Source: Mytilus trossulus
Lineage: Eukaryota > Mollusca > Bivalvia > Mytilida > Mytilidae
NCBI RefSeq assembly: GCF_036588685.1
Contig: NC_086376.1
Location: 29,177,930 to 29,241,929 of the forward strand
Reading direction: 5' to 3'
DNA length: 64,000 nt
A program made the position numbers and the translations under genes. The notes beneath the pieces are model-generated. The model ran no database searches and was not told where the DNA came from. It worked only from the letters and a program-made list of their open reading frames with translations. This document shows positions 32,101 through 42,500 of this stretch, piece after piece. Every line of letters starts with the position of its first letter. The first letter of the stretch is position 1.

Positions 32101-33464
32101 AGACATTTGTCTGGGGATTTTGTTAATCATTGTGAAAAAGAAAATGTGATAGTATTAAAATCACACATTAGTAAAAACTTATTTTTAGATTGCAATTTAT
32201 GGATGCTGCATTTTCTGTCATCACATAAATTTATTAAATATTTTTGCCAACTGATTGTGAAAACAAAGACATGTTTTAATATTTCTAAATGTACAGTATT
32301 CTAACTTTAAATAATATTTCTCTCTTGCATATATTTTTCAGGTAAAGCCATTAGGTGTTATATGGGGCAAACATAAGCAATGGAATGCATCCAACACTAT
32401 AATGTTTGATGATATCAGAAGAAATTTTATAATGAATCCTAAAACAGGACTCAGAGTAAGTCATTGGAAATAGATTATTTTACACAGGGTTGGAAGAAAA
32501 CCCATAGCTTGAAAAATAGCCCTCCCAAAAAGTAGCACCCCATTTTAGAAAGTATTTTTAGCTCATTCTGATACAAATTTACTAAAAAAAACACACAAGT
32601 TTCAACTATTTTTCTCCTTTTTTTTGTTCATTAATCTTGATTCCTAGAATGCTTATTTCTTTTCACTTTCACTACAAAACATTCTTTTTCATTTGTAGAA
32701 CCTTCAAGCACAACTTTCCAAAATCAAATGATAAACTGTCCTGAATGATATTTAATATATAACTATATATTCCCAATTTAAGTTTGTGTGTTTAAAATTG
32801 TAATTTGAAATTCTGATTTTCAGATAAGAGCTTTTAGAGAGGCACATATGAATCGACACAAAGACACAGAGCTTTTAAAATTATCAAAATATCTAAAAGA
32901 TATCTCTAACGTAGAAGATTTTACAGAATTGAATCACAAATATTGGGAAAGGTAAGATATCAGTTAATAATTAGTGGACATCTTTTAAACGTTATGACCC
33001 TTAGATAAATAAAGATTTTGTTGTTTTTGCCGTTGACATGTATCATGAAAACTGTTATAGATAGGTAGAAACTTTAGAAGCATGTATGATCAGCTGGACA
33101 AGATCCACATATATTTCTGCATTGATGTAATCTTCCAATCAACTTTTTAACAGGAGTTAATGCCCATTAGTGTTAATTTCTTTATTTTTTCTTTTTTGGC
33201 AAAATATATTGAAGATATAAAGAACTGAAAACAGTAAAAGATATCAGGTAGAAGTGTTGGACATAAAAAAAAAAGATTATAATCTAGTCTACAATATTTA
33301 AGAGTGGTCTTTGTTGATGTATCAATGTTTAGTGAGAATCATTCCCTGATGAGGCGACAACCACTATAACAAAAGTTCTCATTATTTTTCATTGAATTCT
33401 TTCATGTTTCAGATACAGACCGAAGAGAAAGCATGATAAAACTGAGTCAGAAGATGCTTCATGA
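17173..33464 (+). CDS. UBLCP1: UBLCP1 homologue, ubiquitin-like domain CTD phosphatase
   Basis: Exons: 17173-17341, 26241-26332, 26888-26973, 27176-27291, 28550-28648, 31020-31156, 32342-32455, 32824-32951, 33413-33464. Junctions are all GT-AG with matching phases; 993 bp, 330 residues, near the 318 of human UBLCP1. Residues about 9-87 form the ubiquitin-like domain ([16 protein letters not shown] and [15 protein letters not shown]). The FCP1/HAD phosphatase domain has the nucleophile motif DIDYT at 148-152, then [44 protein letters not shown] and MFDDI at 254-258, closing with [14 protein letters not shown]. The family dephosphorylates the 19S/26S proteasome (via Rpt1) in the nucleus. Only the last 12 or so residues differ in character (acidic, TESEDAS). 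Intron 1 is 8.9 kb and packed with transposons; introns 4, 5 and 6 also hold insertions. Confidence 0.97.
18387..23602 (+). CDS. Candidate three-exon small ORF inside the large TIR element
   Basis: Exons 18387-18412 (MYIAINRA), 18856-18932 ([20 protein letters not shown] and CTCLH) and 23475-23602 ([20 protein letters not shown] ... GAES, stop at 23600). Donors GTAAGT (twice) and acceptors GCAG and TTTTAG fit, phases 2 and 1 match at both joins, and AATAAA follows at 23628. Predicted 76 residues, hydrophilic, two Cys close together (CTC) plus one more; no family recognised. The first exon is preceded by an in-frame stop, and its ATG context is weak. It could be the 3' end of a decayed transposon gene, a captured host fragment, or chance. 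Only the second and third exons look moderately exon-like. Confidence 0.25.
19548..19830 (-). repeat. Dispersed repeat family A, inverted copy
   Basis: Contains 'attccccatttaacggcaataagttttctg', 'gatgttgaagtcctatcaac', 'atgatgtgatctttctt', 'cacggtccgaacata' and 'ggacatattcttgttt', the reverse complement of the blocks at 3335-3540 and equivalent to 30525-30780. Confidence 0.6.
19850..20269. repeat. ~51-bp satellite array, left part
   Basis: About eight degenerate units around AGATGAGTGACTTCCAAGAT and 'ctcggtgcttctgttgcattattgtttccc'. The array stops at the LINE and resumes at 22580-22670 with AGATGTGTGACTG...AAGATCTCGG, so the LINE split it. Confidence 0.8.
20270..22579 (+). mobile_element. 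5'-truncated LINE with poly(A)-rich tail and TSD
   Basis: Flanked by the direct repeat AAGATGTGTG (20260-20269 and 22580-22589). The 3' end is a T-rich UTR followed by A-rich tail (22555-22580). The 5' end begins inside the reverse-transcriptase domain, the usual result of incomplete target-primed reverse transcription. Inserted into the 51-bp satellite. The intact reading frame and clear TSD suggest a fairly recent insertion. Confidence 0.9.
20271..22253 (+). CDS. LINE ORF2 C-terminal part: reverse transcriptase and zinc-binding tail
   Basis: Continuous frame of about 660 codons from the truncation point to TAG at 22251; the ATG at 20250 is host satellite sequence, so no native start is present. 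RT motifs: [17 protein letters not shown] (motif A), [20 protein letters not shown] (B), FADDTSLLL (C, catalytic ADD), [17 protein letters not shown] (D), FKLLGVNFD (E). Near the end [16 protein letters not shown] and [18 protein letters not shown] match the zinc-binding domain that follows the RT in L1/Tx1-like LINEs. The endonuclease and ORF1 are missing, so it cannot move by itself. L1/Tx1-like placement is by motif style only. Confidence 0.9.
   Translation, partial: LLLLIDFEKAFDSISWEFLLNVLKFFNFGDSIINWVKVLYQNINSAVIQGGNLSDFFTVERGCRQGDPLSPYLFILCAEILALKIRDNKNINGIKVLDVEHKLSQFADDTSLLLDGSKESLNEALLELDWFAKISGLNINFSKTHVIWIGSKKYSTETLCTNQNLTWGSTSFKLLGVNFDVDLEKLVKINYDENIVKIKRLVKQWSRRNITVIGRITVVKTLMLPILNHLILSLPNPSEDIIKQINELMYKFIWNSPVHRVKKDVIQKDYCDGGLKMINLHAFINALKCTWIRRICRNDCKWRNIFLSYVDKDRLFSCGNSYVKQLQQSIKNKFWKDVLGAWQMVIEKEMNLHDWEYFLSSPIWMNNLFQIDNKPVFFKDWHSKGILYVNDIVGENGTFLNFYQFQECFQMDIDIMKYNSIISMLTKTSKKIKRGDYKLVSPFIPSVIKTILKSKKGSKDMYLVLNKNNTVPTGVKRWEAILVLENQNWKKIFQLPFAITKNTKLQWLQYRINHKILATNTFLNKIGIVQNPYCTFCKTELESIEHILWDCYYVQQFIEQTEMWFLHNGISIPFTQDIFLFGNLSRMYKGDPQNNIFLWIKQYIYNTRYFKGELSLTALIEKIKHHYILEKKISVKNKCFEKFNQAWCIYQEALQDNLVD
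22864..23455. mobile_element. 592-bp MITE with 23-bp terminal inverted repeats
   Basis: Starts TAGAGTGGGGTGCTCATTTT and ends with the exact inverse AAAATGAGCACCCCACTCTA; both ends include the adjacent CGCC/GGCG. No ORF of note. The element begins and ends with TA, which would fit TA-target insertion. It finishes 19 bp before the candidate splice acceptor at 23474. Confidence 0.75.
23957..24180. repeat. 64-bp tandem repeat, ~3.5 copies
   Basis: Units begin at TTAATG 23960, 24024, 24088 and 24151 and share GGTTGTTATGACGTTG, 'agacgttgta' and 'catctgaggatatt'. It forms the inner part of the right subterminal region of the large TIR element. Confidence 0.8.
24386..24429. repeat. 17-bp perfect hairpin
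   Basis: CAATTGGTGGATTATAC at 24386-24402 is repeated inverted at 24413-24429 around a 10-bp loop that itself contains CAATTGG. Lies just outside the right end of the large TIR element. Confidence 0.7.
24940..25045. repeat. Short degenerate tandem repeat
   Basis: Three copies of a unit of about 36-38 bp with 'caatagcaagtaa...ttaattgcacaatattg'. UBLCP1 intron 1. Confidence 0.45.
25280..25298. repeat. Run of 19 G
   Basis: Uninterrupted G tract in UBLCP1 intron 1; its exact length is likely uncertain in the assembly. Confidence 0.8.
25430..25590 (+). repeat. Dispersed repeat family E, copy without insertion
   Basis: Contains CCACATTCATTCTGTGTCA, 'tgtgtcaactattta', 'cgacctctg/caacctctg' and GGTCGTATAAAGCTGCGCCC followed directly by 'tgcggagcatctg'. 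The paralogue at 42463-43085 has the same sequence but a MITE splits it at this last position, so this copy serves as the empty site. Confidence 0.75.
27339..27960. mobile_element. TIR element with triplicated right end, UBLCP1 intron 4
   Basis: Left end ATCTTCGCTAGCAAAGGATT. The right end has three tandem inverse copies of about 37 bp, each with GTGGATC(A/G)TA(A/T)CCCTTGG followed by CTAGCGAAGA, ending at 27960. About 622 bp with no transposase. The extra copies at one end resemble end amplification. Confidence 0.6.
28838..29400 (-). repeat. Dispersed repeat family F nested in the hAT relic
   Basis: Contains 'gacaccaaagggacagtcaaactcg', 'cacgaaccccaccaaaaact', 'ggtgatctcaggtgctccgg' and 'gtagttacgacgtaaggaac'. 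A diverged copy of its right part lies inverted at 36230-36460. Not related to hAT coding sequence. Confidence 0.6.
29850..30364 (-). pseudogene. hAT transposase C-terminal fragment, frameshifted
   Basis: The minus-strand frame ends with [20 protein letters not shown], then [20 protein letters not shown] and MRNPRKM, the hAT dimerisation region of the ZMYM/52-kDa-repressor type. Upstream, [14 protein letters not shown] in another frame belongs to the same protein, so a frameshift lies near 30290-30320. The conserved region containing [20 protein letters not shown] is intact. N-terminal zinc finger and most of the catalytic core are missing. Not functional. Confidence 0.8.
30525..30780 (-). 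repeat. Dispersed repeat family A, inverted copy
   Basis: Begins ATACCCCACCTATGGGCATT and ends 'tgaacacatttttgtt', with 'catgaagtccaatcaat', 'atgatatgatctttcta' and 'catggtccactgaacata' between. Reverse complement of 3335-3540. Confidence 0.65.
31580..31920. repeat. ~70-bp minisatellite in UBLCP1 intron 6
   Basis: GACATGAGTT recurs at 31671, 31740, 31809 and 31882, each preceded by 'aggtgtcccttt' and followed by 'agg.tgc.tc.tgtag.ag'. Four to five degenerate units, with looser copies back to 31490. Confidence 0.8.
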
Positions 33465-33944
33465 TGCTGAGTTGATTTTAATTGGATTTTTTTCTGATGC
33501 ACCCAGAGACAGAGGATGATGTCCTCAATCTTAATCTTTTTTATCAATGGACACATTTAAAAGAGGACATTCTGTTATTGATATTGAAATGTTGAGATTA
33601 ACCTTTTTATGATACTGTTATGTTAAAGTATTTTTAGTTATAATATCATAACTAGCCAACAAGCTTTAGGTATGAACAATATAACAGTCTACTGTTGAAA
33701 TGACCTATATAGCAATTATCTTTTGAGTGTTATTACTTGAACTGATACTAAAAGGATATCTGTGATCATTTATTAAATGAAATAATTGTTGTTTAAGGTG
33801 GTACCCAACACTTACAAAAAAAAAAATAGCCATATAAATCCATAAAGTATTTTAACTTATGATAGATGTTTTATTGTTCCTACATGTTGTGATTGAGGAC
33901 AGAACATTTTAACTACACTGTACTGTACATCAGTATTAGAGATG

Positions 33945-33950
33945 AATAAA
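33945..33950 (+). terminator. Candidate poly(A) signal of UBLCP1
   Basis: AATAAA in GATGAATAAAGACTG, 481 bp after the UBLCP1 stop codon and before other repeats begin. It is the best canonical hexamer in the 3' flank. Confidence 0.5.
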
Positions 33951-34679
33951 GACTGACACATGTTTTAAATGTAATATTTTACTTTAGATTTGTCAATCTG
34001 TTCACAATATTTATTACATAGTTTGTTTATTTATGAATCAACTGGGTTTGATGATTTAATAAAACAAGTAATATTGAATATTGCATTTATTCTTATATAG
34101 AACTTAAGGTAGATTTGTTTTTTGACCCTCACAAATATGACAAACATTGAGCTATGAAAATATTTTATGATGTACATGTCAATACCACAGGTTTTATTTG
34201 ACCTTGACCTCATTTTCACGGTTGATAGCTCTGTGTTAAGTTTTTGTGTTTTTTGTCTGTTTTTCTTTAAACTATTAACAATAGGTCAACTATATTTGTT
34301 GTTTGGAAAGATTGTAAGGTGTATATGTCTGTCTGGCATGAATCATCTGAACTTGATCATATTTTCATGGTTCATTGGTCAATGTTGAGTTTTCTTGGTT
34401 AAGTCTGTTTCTATATAAGCAATAGGTCAACTTACTATAGTTGGTGGATTGAATTATTGTAAGATGTACATGTATTTCTCATTTTATTTCTCTGAAATTG
34501 ACCTCATTTTCTTTGATTATGTTAAGTTTATGTGATACTTGTAGTAAAACTTTATATTTAGGACTATCAACATAAAGTCCTTTTCAGTGTGTGCACTCTT
34601 GTTATAATTATGTGGGTTTCCCACAAGAACTTTTAACTTAAATTGCAACAACATACATGTAACTGCAAATGTAGATATA

Positions 34680-34830
34680 TTCAATAGATATAGGAAGATG
34701 TGGTATTAGTGCCAATGAGACAACTCTCCATCCAAATAACAATTTATAAAAGTAAACCATTATAGATCAATATACGGCCTTCAACACAGAGCCTTGGCTC
34801 ACACCGAACAATAAGCTATAAAGGGCCTTA
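34680..34830 (+). repeat. Dispersed repeat family B, copy 1
   Basis: Contains GAGACAACTCTCCATCCAAA, 'aagtaaaccattatagatca', GCCTTGGCTCACACCG and 'aagctataaagggcc'. Other copies: 47165-47560, inverted 52080-52265, and fragments at 38722-38790 and 40035-40200. Confidence 0.75.
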
Positions 34831-34849
34831 AGTTTGTTATTTTTCAATC

Positions 34850-35560
34850 AGACTTATTTTTAGAATAGAGCAAAATGACCAAGCCATCTTTTCTCAACAC
34901 TTGGTGTCCATCGTTGTTGTCTGCTAACTTTTACAAAAATCTCGTCTAAAACTACTGGGCCAAATAAAACTAAACTTGGCCTTAACCATCCTTATGGTGG
35001 CTAGTTTTCAAAAAATGTATCCAATGACCCGGCCCATCAACCAACATGGCTGCCATGCTTAAAAATAGAACAAAGGGGGAAAATTGCATTTAGAGCAAAT
35101 CAATTTGACATGTTCATCAGGTCAAGATCTATCTGCCCTGACATTTTTCAGAGGCATTAGATAACCCTTTGTTGGGTTGCTGCCCCTTAATTGGTAATTT
35201 TAATGAAATTATGCAGCTTCTGGTTACTATCTTGAATATTATAATAGATAGAAATAAATTAGTAGCAGCCAAATTGTTTAGCAAAGTATGATAAACATAT
35301 TAGTCAAATTACCAAAATTTTCAATTGACCCCTTTACAAAAATCTTACAAAAAAATTCCTCTTCAACTTCTTGGCCAAATGATAACCGAACTGGTCCTTA
35401 ATAATTCTAAGGATATCCAATGACCACGCCCATCAACCAAGATGTCCACCATGGCTAAAAATAGAACAAGACTTGAGGATAAAATGCAGTTTGGCTTATA
35501 TCTCTGAAACTACAGAATTTAGAGCAAATAGTTCATGGTAGAGCACAAGCTTTCACTTTT
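34850..35560 (+). repeat. Dispersed repeat family D, copy 2
   Basis: Shares with 15790-16340 the blocks 'ctaacttttacaaaaatct', 'catcaaccaacatgg', 'gttcatcaggtcaagatctatctgccctga' (in pieces) and GTTGGGTTGCTGCCCCTTAA, then partly repeats itself from about 35335. Non-coding. Confidence 0.6.
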
Positions 35561-35709
35561 GTCAATGAAGAGTTTATTCACAGTCGATTTTTCAGATGAG
35601 TGTGGATAGTGAACCCCCTTTTGACAGAAATAAGTGTCTGTGTGCCTATGGCTCTTTACATTATGAGAGAAGGCCCTTCTCTCATACTATGATAAAAAGA
35701 AACTAATAC

Positions 35710-36157
35710 TGTTGGTCCGAGACTACCATTGTCGTCCCTTGTGTTCACAAATATAGTCCCTAGTATTGACAGTGGATTACTTGCCATTAATTTTTATACC
35801 CCTTCCAAATTTATTTCTCCATGTTCAATGCCTCAAATTGCAAGTAGGGGGATGAAATTACACTGTAAAAAAATTTGGGTCCAGAATTTTAAAGGAAAGT
35901 AGTGATTTGGTCCAGCTGAAAAAGGTTAAATGAGCACTTCGGAAGCTGTCAAAAGATTTCAAGACGCCCTAAACATAAAATTGTCCATATTTTGAGTTAG
36001 AGGCGATGAAGTTTTCTATAAATTTGATATAATTTGTCCCAAAAGTAGTACAACACACTGTAAAAGTTTCTTTGAGAAAGCGCTGGTGGGATTTTTTTAA
36101 TTTTCATTTATGTTCTAAAAGAAATGCACTACGAATTAATTGTGTTCTCGGACCTGT
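35710..36157. mobile_element. GGTCCGAG-ended MITE, copy 1
   Basis: Element 35714-36153 starts GGTCCGAGA and ends TCTCGGACC; flanked by TGTT on both sides (4-bp TSD). Interior is nearly identical to 42606-43068, apart from a small length difference near the left end. No ORF. Confidence 0.8.
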
Positions 36158-36229
36158 TAGTAATTAAAAATTAGCACATTAAAAGTATTTAACCCTCAAT
36201 TGATACAATATTCCAGAGCTTGCATTATC

Positions 36230-36460
36230 CATTAATGTTTCTTTGATAGAGGGTTGCTGCTAACAATGAAGCTATCAAGTGAACCGAGTGTTCTGAGTGG
36301 TAAAGTTGAATACACCCTTTTGAAAGTTTTACGGATGCCATCAACAGTTGGTTGGCTTTTATGGGATATAACAAATGACCACGTTTATGCCCGAATTGTG
36401 GTATCCACTATCATATCCTCTTTTTCCTCGACTTTTGGTATCCCTGAATGAGACATGTCA
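36230..36460 (+). repeat. Dispersed repeat family F, diverged inverted copy
   Basis: Matches the reverse complement of 29120-29300 through 'ttgatagagggtt', 'gaagctat', 'gtaaagttgaa' and 'ttttacggatgccatca'. The apparent open frame across it is therefore repeat-derived. Confidence 0.55.
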
Positions 36461-36469
36461 TTGAGTTTG

Positions 36470-38340
36470 TACTAACCTGTGTAGCAAAGGGGCTTGAATT
36501 TCCGATTTTAAAGTTGCCAATATGAAACTATTTTATCTATAAAATCTTTACAATTCATGAACTATACATGTTTCCGAATAAAACCAAATCAAATGATTTA
36601 CTGACCAGTGATTGACTCTAACAGAATTCTCCATTTTATTTTACCAAATAATAGTCTGGTATCCTGGCCCATCCCCTTCTTCGCGTCAGTGTTAAACAGT
36701 GAGCCAGAATACTAGGCTAACAAGACAGTAGTCTGTTTCCCGGCCGTTATTGAAATTCTTGTTAATATTTGTTTATTCCGAAGGCATACACAATGTTTTA
36801 CGGAGGGGACCAACCTAACAAGACAGTACCTTATGACACATTTTGCTGTAGTAGCCAGACGAATAGGATATAAAACAACCATGTTACGTAGACAGAACTG
36901 GATGATAAACCGTTGACAAACTTATCATTGTACAAACTTGATTCACGACCAAAGTATTTATGTTATACCAGGTCTTATCCATTTTCAAAAGGGGGTCTTA
37001 CTGTCATACTAGTAAGAGGTCTATAAGCTAGATATAAAACCAGGTTCAATCAACCATTTTCTACATTATAAAATGTCTGTACAAAGTCAGGAATATGACA
37101 GTTGTTTCAAGTTCAATTCGTTTGATGTGTTTGGGCTTTTAATTTTGCCATATTTTGGGGAATTTCTTTTCAATAATTTATTTATGTTTGCTTAATGCCC
37201 AGTGGCAAACATTGCTTTAAAGTACAGAACGAGAACAAATTAACAATAAATACAGTAGGTAGGTCCTGTAATAGAGACCGTCCGGGACGATGGTTGGAGA
37301 AATTTGGACTGCAACTGAAAAAATGGTTTAATTCTATATAATATAATGAATAACGAACTGATCATTATTTTTTAACAGTGAACCATAACAACCCTCAATT
37401 CCCTCGAATTATTTTCATATCCACAATTAAGACATTCAAATTATCACTGCACATAATCGGGCGTAGATCCAGGATTTGGTTTGGGGAGACTGAATTATTA
37501 AAATAAAAAAGAAGACTTATTTTTTAAAATGAAAAAAATACTGGGTTTTTTTTCGATATTTTGTGGTGTGGACCACATGCACCCATGGCCTGAGTTACTC
37601 CGCTCCTATATGAAACGTATGGTCCAGTAAATTTTGATATATGTGTGGTTTCTATTGTCAGAGACGATGAAAGATTAAAATGTATAAATCAAGATGATAA
37701 ATTATGTAGTTATAATTTACAAAAAGAAAGTTATTCTTTAGTCTATTGTAGTCCTGTTTTATCTTTAATGGAAACGTATCATTCAAAAAATAAGTGTCGT
37801 GTCTGCCTTCCCTCTGTACTAAGCTATATTATCTTTCACATAGAAGTGCATTATAGCAGCTGAAATGCCACAACTGTCTTATCTAGTCACACAAAGTTAA
37901 TGCCAATATCTTTTTTAACAGTTATTATATTTTTTGTGTGTGTTTTATTATTTATACCTTCTTTTTTTTATTATTTAAACCTCCCCTTTCAATCAGTGTA
38001 TTACCAAAGGAACACAGAAGAATATATTACATAAAAAAACGATAAAACAAAGCAAACAACGTCACTTTTTTTATACTTTATTACTTAATTACAAAATAAA
38101 CAAATTATTTTTCATAGAATTTGGGATGTCTTTACGGTAAAGAATGACATTCACGTGTATTTTTCTACAATATTTACAATTTCCACATAAATATGTAGTT
38201 TAAAGGTTAAAAAAAGTAATAAAGTATTTCATATTATCTTTCTGTATATTTTGACAGATTACGTAGTTGATGTAGTGTGCTGAACGTCTGAAGTGACAAA
38301 TAGGAATGAAATATAATACCAAAATAATAAAATAATTATT
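36470..38340. other. Intergenic stretch with decayed repeats
   Basis: Between UBLCP1 and the secreted-protein gene. 37060-37165 holds a repeat with 'gacagttgtttcaagttcaattcgtttgatgtgtttgggcttttaattt'-type blocks that recurs at 51860-51940. I see no exon I can defend; the open frame near 37645-37860 has no recognisable domain. Confidence 0.4.
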
Positions 38341-38362
38341 TATGTAAACTTCTTTGAGCAGG

Positions 38363-39523
38363 ATGCACCAACTGCTAATATTTGCTATTCTCTTGTCGAC
38401 TGCATATGGTCATTATCTGACTGTTAATCACCATGTTGAGACTGGACAAGTGTTAAGTGGAAATATTAATTCTGGGTTGGACATAGCACATCACCCACCT
38501 TTGACGGCCTATGGCAGCCTTATCAGACAAGTAAAACCTGGAAAACCTGACGGCACTGGGGATATCTTTCACTTGGCACCATACTTCGGATATTCTGTAT
38601 TGAGTGAACCAAATCACGTGTACAAATTTGGAAGTTTTTTCGGTAAGATTCTATTAATGAACTTAAAATAATAATTTAAGACAATCTAAGTATGATATAG
38701 ATCTCTAATTTCGTTATCCTCGTATATAGAAATAAGAAGATATGGTATGCATGCCTGCAACTGAGACAACTCTCCATACAATTCCCAATGTGTTAAAAAG
38801 GTAACACATACAAACGAGCACGATTTTAAAAAGTTTGGATTTAAGAATATTCTGAGACTATTATGTAAAGTGATCTTAGATATATAAACGTATTTATCAA
38901 TTGTGATTTTGTGAAACGGGAACCGTCAAATAATATATATATATATATATGTCACGATATCACAGTAGCATGGGTTCGAATCCCGGCGAGGGAAGAACCA
39001 AAAATTTGCGAAAGCAAATTTACAGATCTAACATTGTTTGGAGACAACCCAACAATGTTAGATCTGTAAATTTGCTTTCGCAAATTTTTGGTTCTTCCCT
39101 CGCCGGGATTGGAACCCATGCTACTGTGATATCGTGACACCAAATCGCCTGCACTGCAGCCGTCCCGCTAGACCACACGACCACCTGGGGTCTCAAAAAA
39201 GCTTTCGGTGGGCATGTGTTACCTTTCCACTTCTGTGACTATATATATATATAGAGATCCATTTTGTTACAACCTGTGATCAATTTTATTTGGCAATCGC
39301 CAATGGCAGTCAGCAGGGTTAAAGAACATCAGTTGTTCGACCTGTTAGTCAAATGCGTTTTGTTTAAATATACTTTTTCACTCTTTTGGTCTTTTGGAAA
39401 ATGTTGTTTGTGCTGTTTTTAGACCCTTCTACAACGAAATTTGTTTGACATGCACACGTATAAAAATTGCGGTTTTTATCCAACGCAGTCATAGGTTTGA
39501 ACGTAGTTTTCAATTTAGACTCG

Positions 39524-39554
<31 letters not shown>

Positions 39555-42500
39555 AAATCGTATTTTAATACACGCAGTATTGACTTTCAAGACTGAGTGT
39601 TATTCTATAGATTTTATTTTTACAAAGTTTGCTTGTACAATAATATTATATAACGGTAATAGGCATGCATGTATATTGTACAGCCACACTTTGTGTAAAA
39701 CAAGTCTTCTAAATACAACTTTAAAAGTTTAAAAGAACACTAAAGTTCGAAAATAAGTCTGTGGAGCCCATTTTCCAACATACCGGATTATTGGGTCGGG
39801 GATGCCCTCATATTGAGCTAAATTTATGGCAAACTCTTTACCTGTTCTTCTTCAAACTTAAATTTGTCTTACTGCTGTAAAATATCATAATTTTGACTGA
39901 AAACACATCATGTTTGTCGATCATAAGACGGGTCCCGGCCCTTTGTCCCAAGTTACGATCATGTCTGTTTGCTTCTATATAAAGAAAGGAGATATGGATT
40001 GTTTGCAAACAAAGCAGGTATCCACCAAACTTCAAATTACAAAGCGGTGCAAACAATTAAAGGTAACCGTATGGCCTTTAACAATGAGAGCATACAGTAT
40101 ATATACAGTTGGCTGTAAGAGTTTTCGACATGGAAACTGAAACAATTCAAGTGAGAAAACCAACGGCCTAATTCAGTCATAATAAAATGATAAACTAGTA
40201 ACATACTACATAGTATAGGAACTTTAAAATTTATAAAGGAGGCCGTAAACAGAGCTGTGGTAGTGACACGATTATTCACTACATGTATTGAACTCTCTGT
40301 GTTTAAACTGCACTTTTGATCAAATCAGTTTAGAATAGTAATGATCCACACATTTCAAACCAAAGCAAATTTCCAGATTTCAGATATTTATTTCATTTTT
40401 GCTTTGGACTGCTTCAATTGAAAATTTGTTATAAACATTTTGCAAAAGATACGAATTATCAAAACTATTTCAGTATCGAAAGCTGGTGTATACAACTGTG
40501 CAACATATTGCTATGATACATAGTTGATGAAGTACTGAACACATCTAGAAATATAGTCAAACTAACTAATTCCTGGTTTTAGCAGACAAATTGAATTTCA
40601 ATTTAAGAATTGAATGCTTCTTTTTGTAAATTCATTGGGGTGTAAAAGCGTTGACCGAAGTGCATTTAATATGGTGCGCGGAAGCGCTTCAATCTCAAAA
40701 TGTGCGCACGGTCAACGCTTTTCACAACCCTATGAAGTTACAAAAAGAAGCATTCAATACTTATAATTACATTTTTTTAAGCTATGATCATGAAAACACG
40801 AATTTTATAACTTTTTTATTCAATTTACCTGTGCACTTTATTGTGGAACCACGTGTTATCATGAATGAAAAGTTTTATTGACTGATGCAATTGCTTGACA
40901 TGTGATGTGCAGTTAGCCAATCAGAATAAAGTATTATAATGAAACATACATCAATGTAATTATTGGTATATATATAATTGCTATAAAATGTCTGTATTTG
41001 TTTTTGAAGTATCAATTTTTCGCTATTTTTCATTCATGATTGAAAAATTAATTGAAATCAAAATAAAGTTCTATAATTTTCTAGGAAAGGATGTCGTCAT
41101 TCATAATAAAAAAAATATTTATCTGCTCAAGGCATTTTATAAGTTCGACGTTACTTTTGACGTTTTTCACGATATTATATAAATGTAGTTTTTGATTGAT
41201 GGCACCGCATATAAGTAAAAGTGAAAATGTCATAAAAAAATAACTAATAATACATGTATATAACATTAGAGTATTACACAAATTATATTCAAAAACGTTT
41301 GCGTTGCGTTCTTCTTTGAAGGTTACATATTTTGCGGTGTTTGATGCTATAATGTATTGACTTTCCTGCATGTATCTCAGAACACGCATTGTATCATATT
41401 TTAAATAGGTGTATGTCAAAAGAGTAAAAAAAAAACTAGGTAAAGATTCATATAATCCATCACCTTGTATATAATAAAGTCAACGAGGCTTTAAATACAA
41501 ATTTATGTTATTTTTTAAATTTACATATAATACATTAAAAGGGTAACAAAAGTCAACATAAATATTGAATCATAGTACAAAAGTACAACCACTAGCACTA
41601 GAACATTCAACTTTTCCGAGAGAAACTTGAATATGCGTGTAAACACCGAACAGTATATATATTCATACAGACCGACTTGGTACAGTCACACAATGCGGTG
41701 GGATTAGACCATTCATTAAACGAGGAATTAAGAATGCTTCAAGTTCTTATGGGAAACGCAGGAGGATTTTCTATGATTAAATTTCTATTAACCTGTTGCT
41801 AATTTTATTATAAGTGAATAGAAATCTATGAAATTTAAACGCAAGGTTTATGACCACAAAATGAAAGGGGATTGATTTTGGGGGTTTGGGTCTCAAAAGT
41901 TAAGGAAATAAGGACTAAAAAGGGACATACATAAGCATTTTTGTTGGTTTTCGCACAATAACTTTAGTATAAGTATATATGAATACAAGGTTTGTGATGA
42001 CAAAAGGAAGGTTTGGATTGATTTTGGGAGTTTTTGGTCCCAACATTTTAGGAATAAGGGACCAAAAGGGTCAAAAATTAAACTTTGTTTGATTTTATCA
42101 AAAAATGGAAAAAAGGTGTTAGTTGATATGCTGAATGTTACCATGTAATTAGATTCTTATTTTTTGGTCCTGTTTTCAAATTGGTCTACATTAAGGTCCA
42201 AAGGGTCCAAAATTAAACTTAGTTTGATTTTAACAAAAATTATTTCTTGTGGTTCTTTGATATGCCGAATCTAAACATGTACTTAGATTTTTGATTATGG
42301 GACAAGTTTTCAAGTAGGTCCAAATCGGGGTCCAAAATTAAACTTTGTTTGATTTCAACAAAAATTGAATTCTTGGGGTTATTTGATATGCTGAATCTAC
42401 CATGTATTTAGATTTTGGATACTAGTATTGGACAATAATAGGTAAATGTCCAATTTAATTTTAAACCACATTCATTCTGTGTCAGAAACCTATTTTGTGT

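Noticed and set aside
36254..36451. 65-residue plus-strand ORF
   Set aside because: Overlaps a diverged copy of dispersed repeat family F (compare 29120-29300 inverted).
37645..37863. 72-residue ORF with two Cys
   Set aside because: Uses a non-ATG start, no recognisable domain and no splice context.
38949..39143. Near-identical open frames on both strands
   Set aside because: Direct result of the 88-bp inverted repeat in the SINE-like unit.
38973..39180. tRNA gene
   Set aside because: A- and B-box-like motifs are present but no cloverleaf with acceptor and anticodon stems can be drawn; the same unit recurs at 56795, so it is a SINE.
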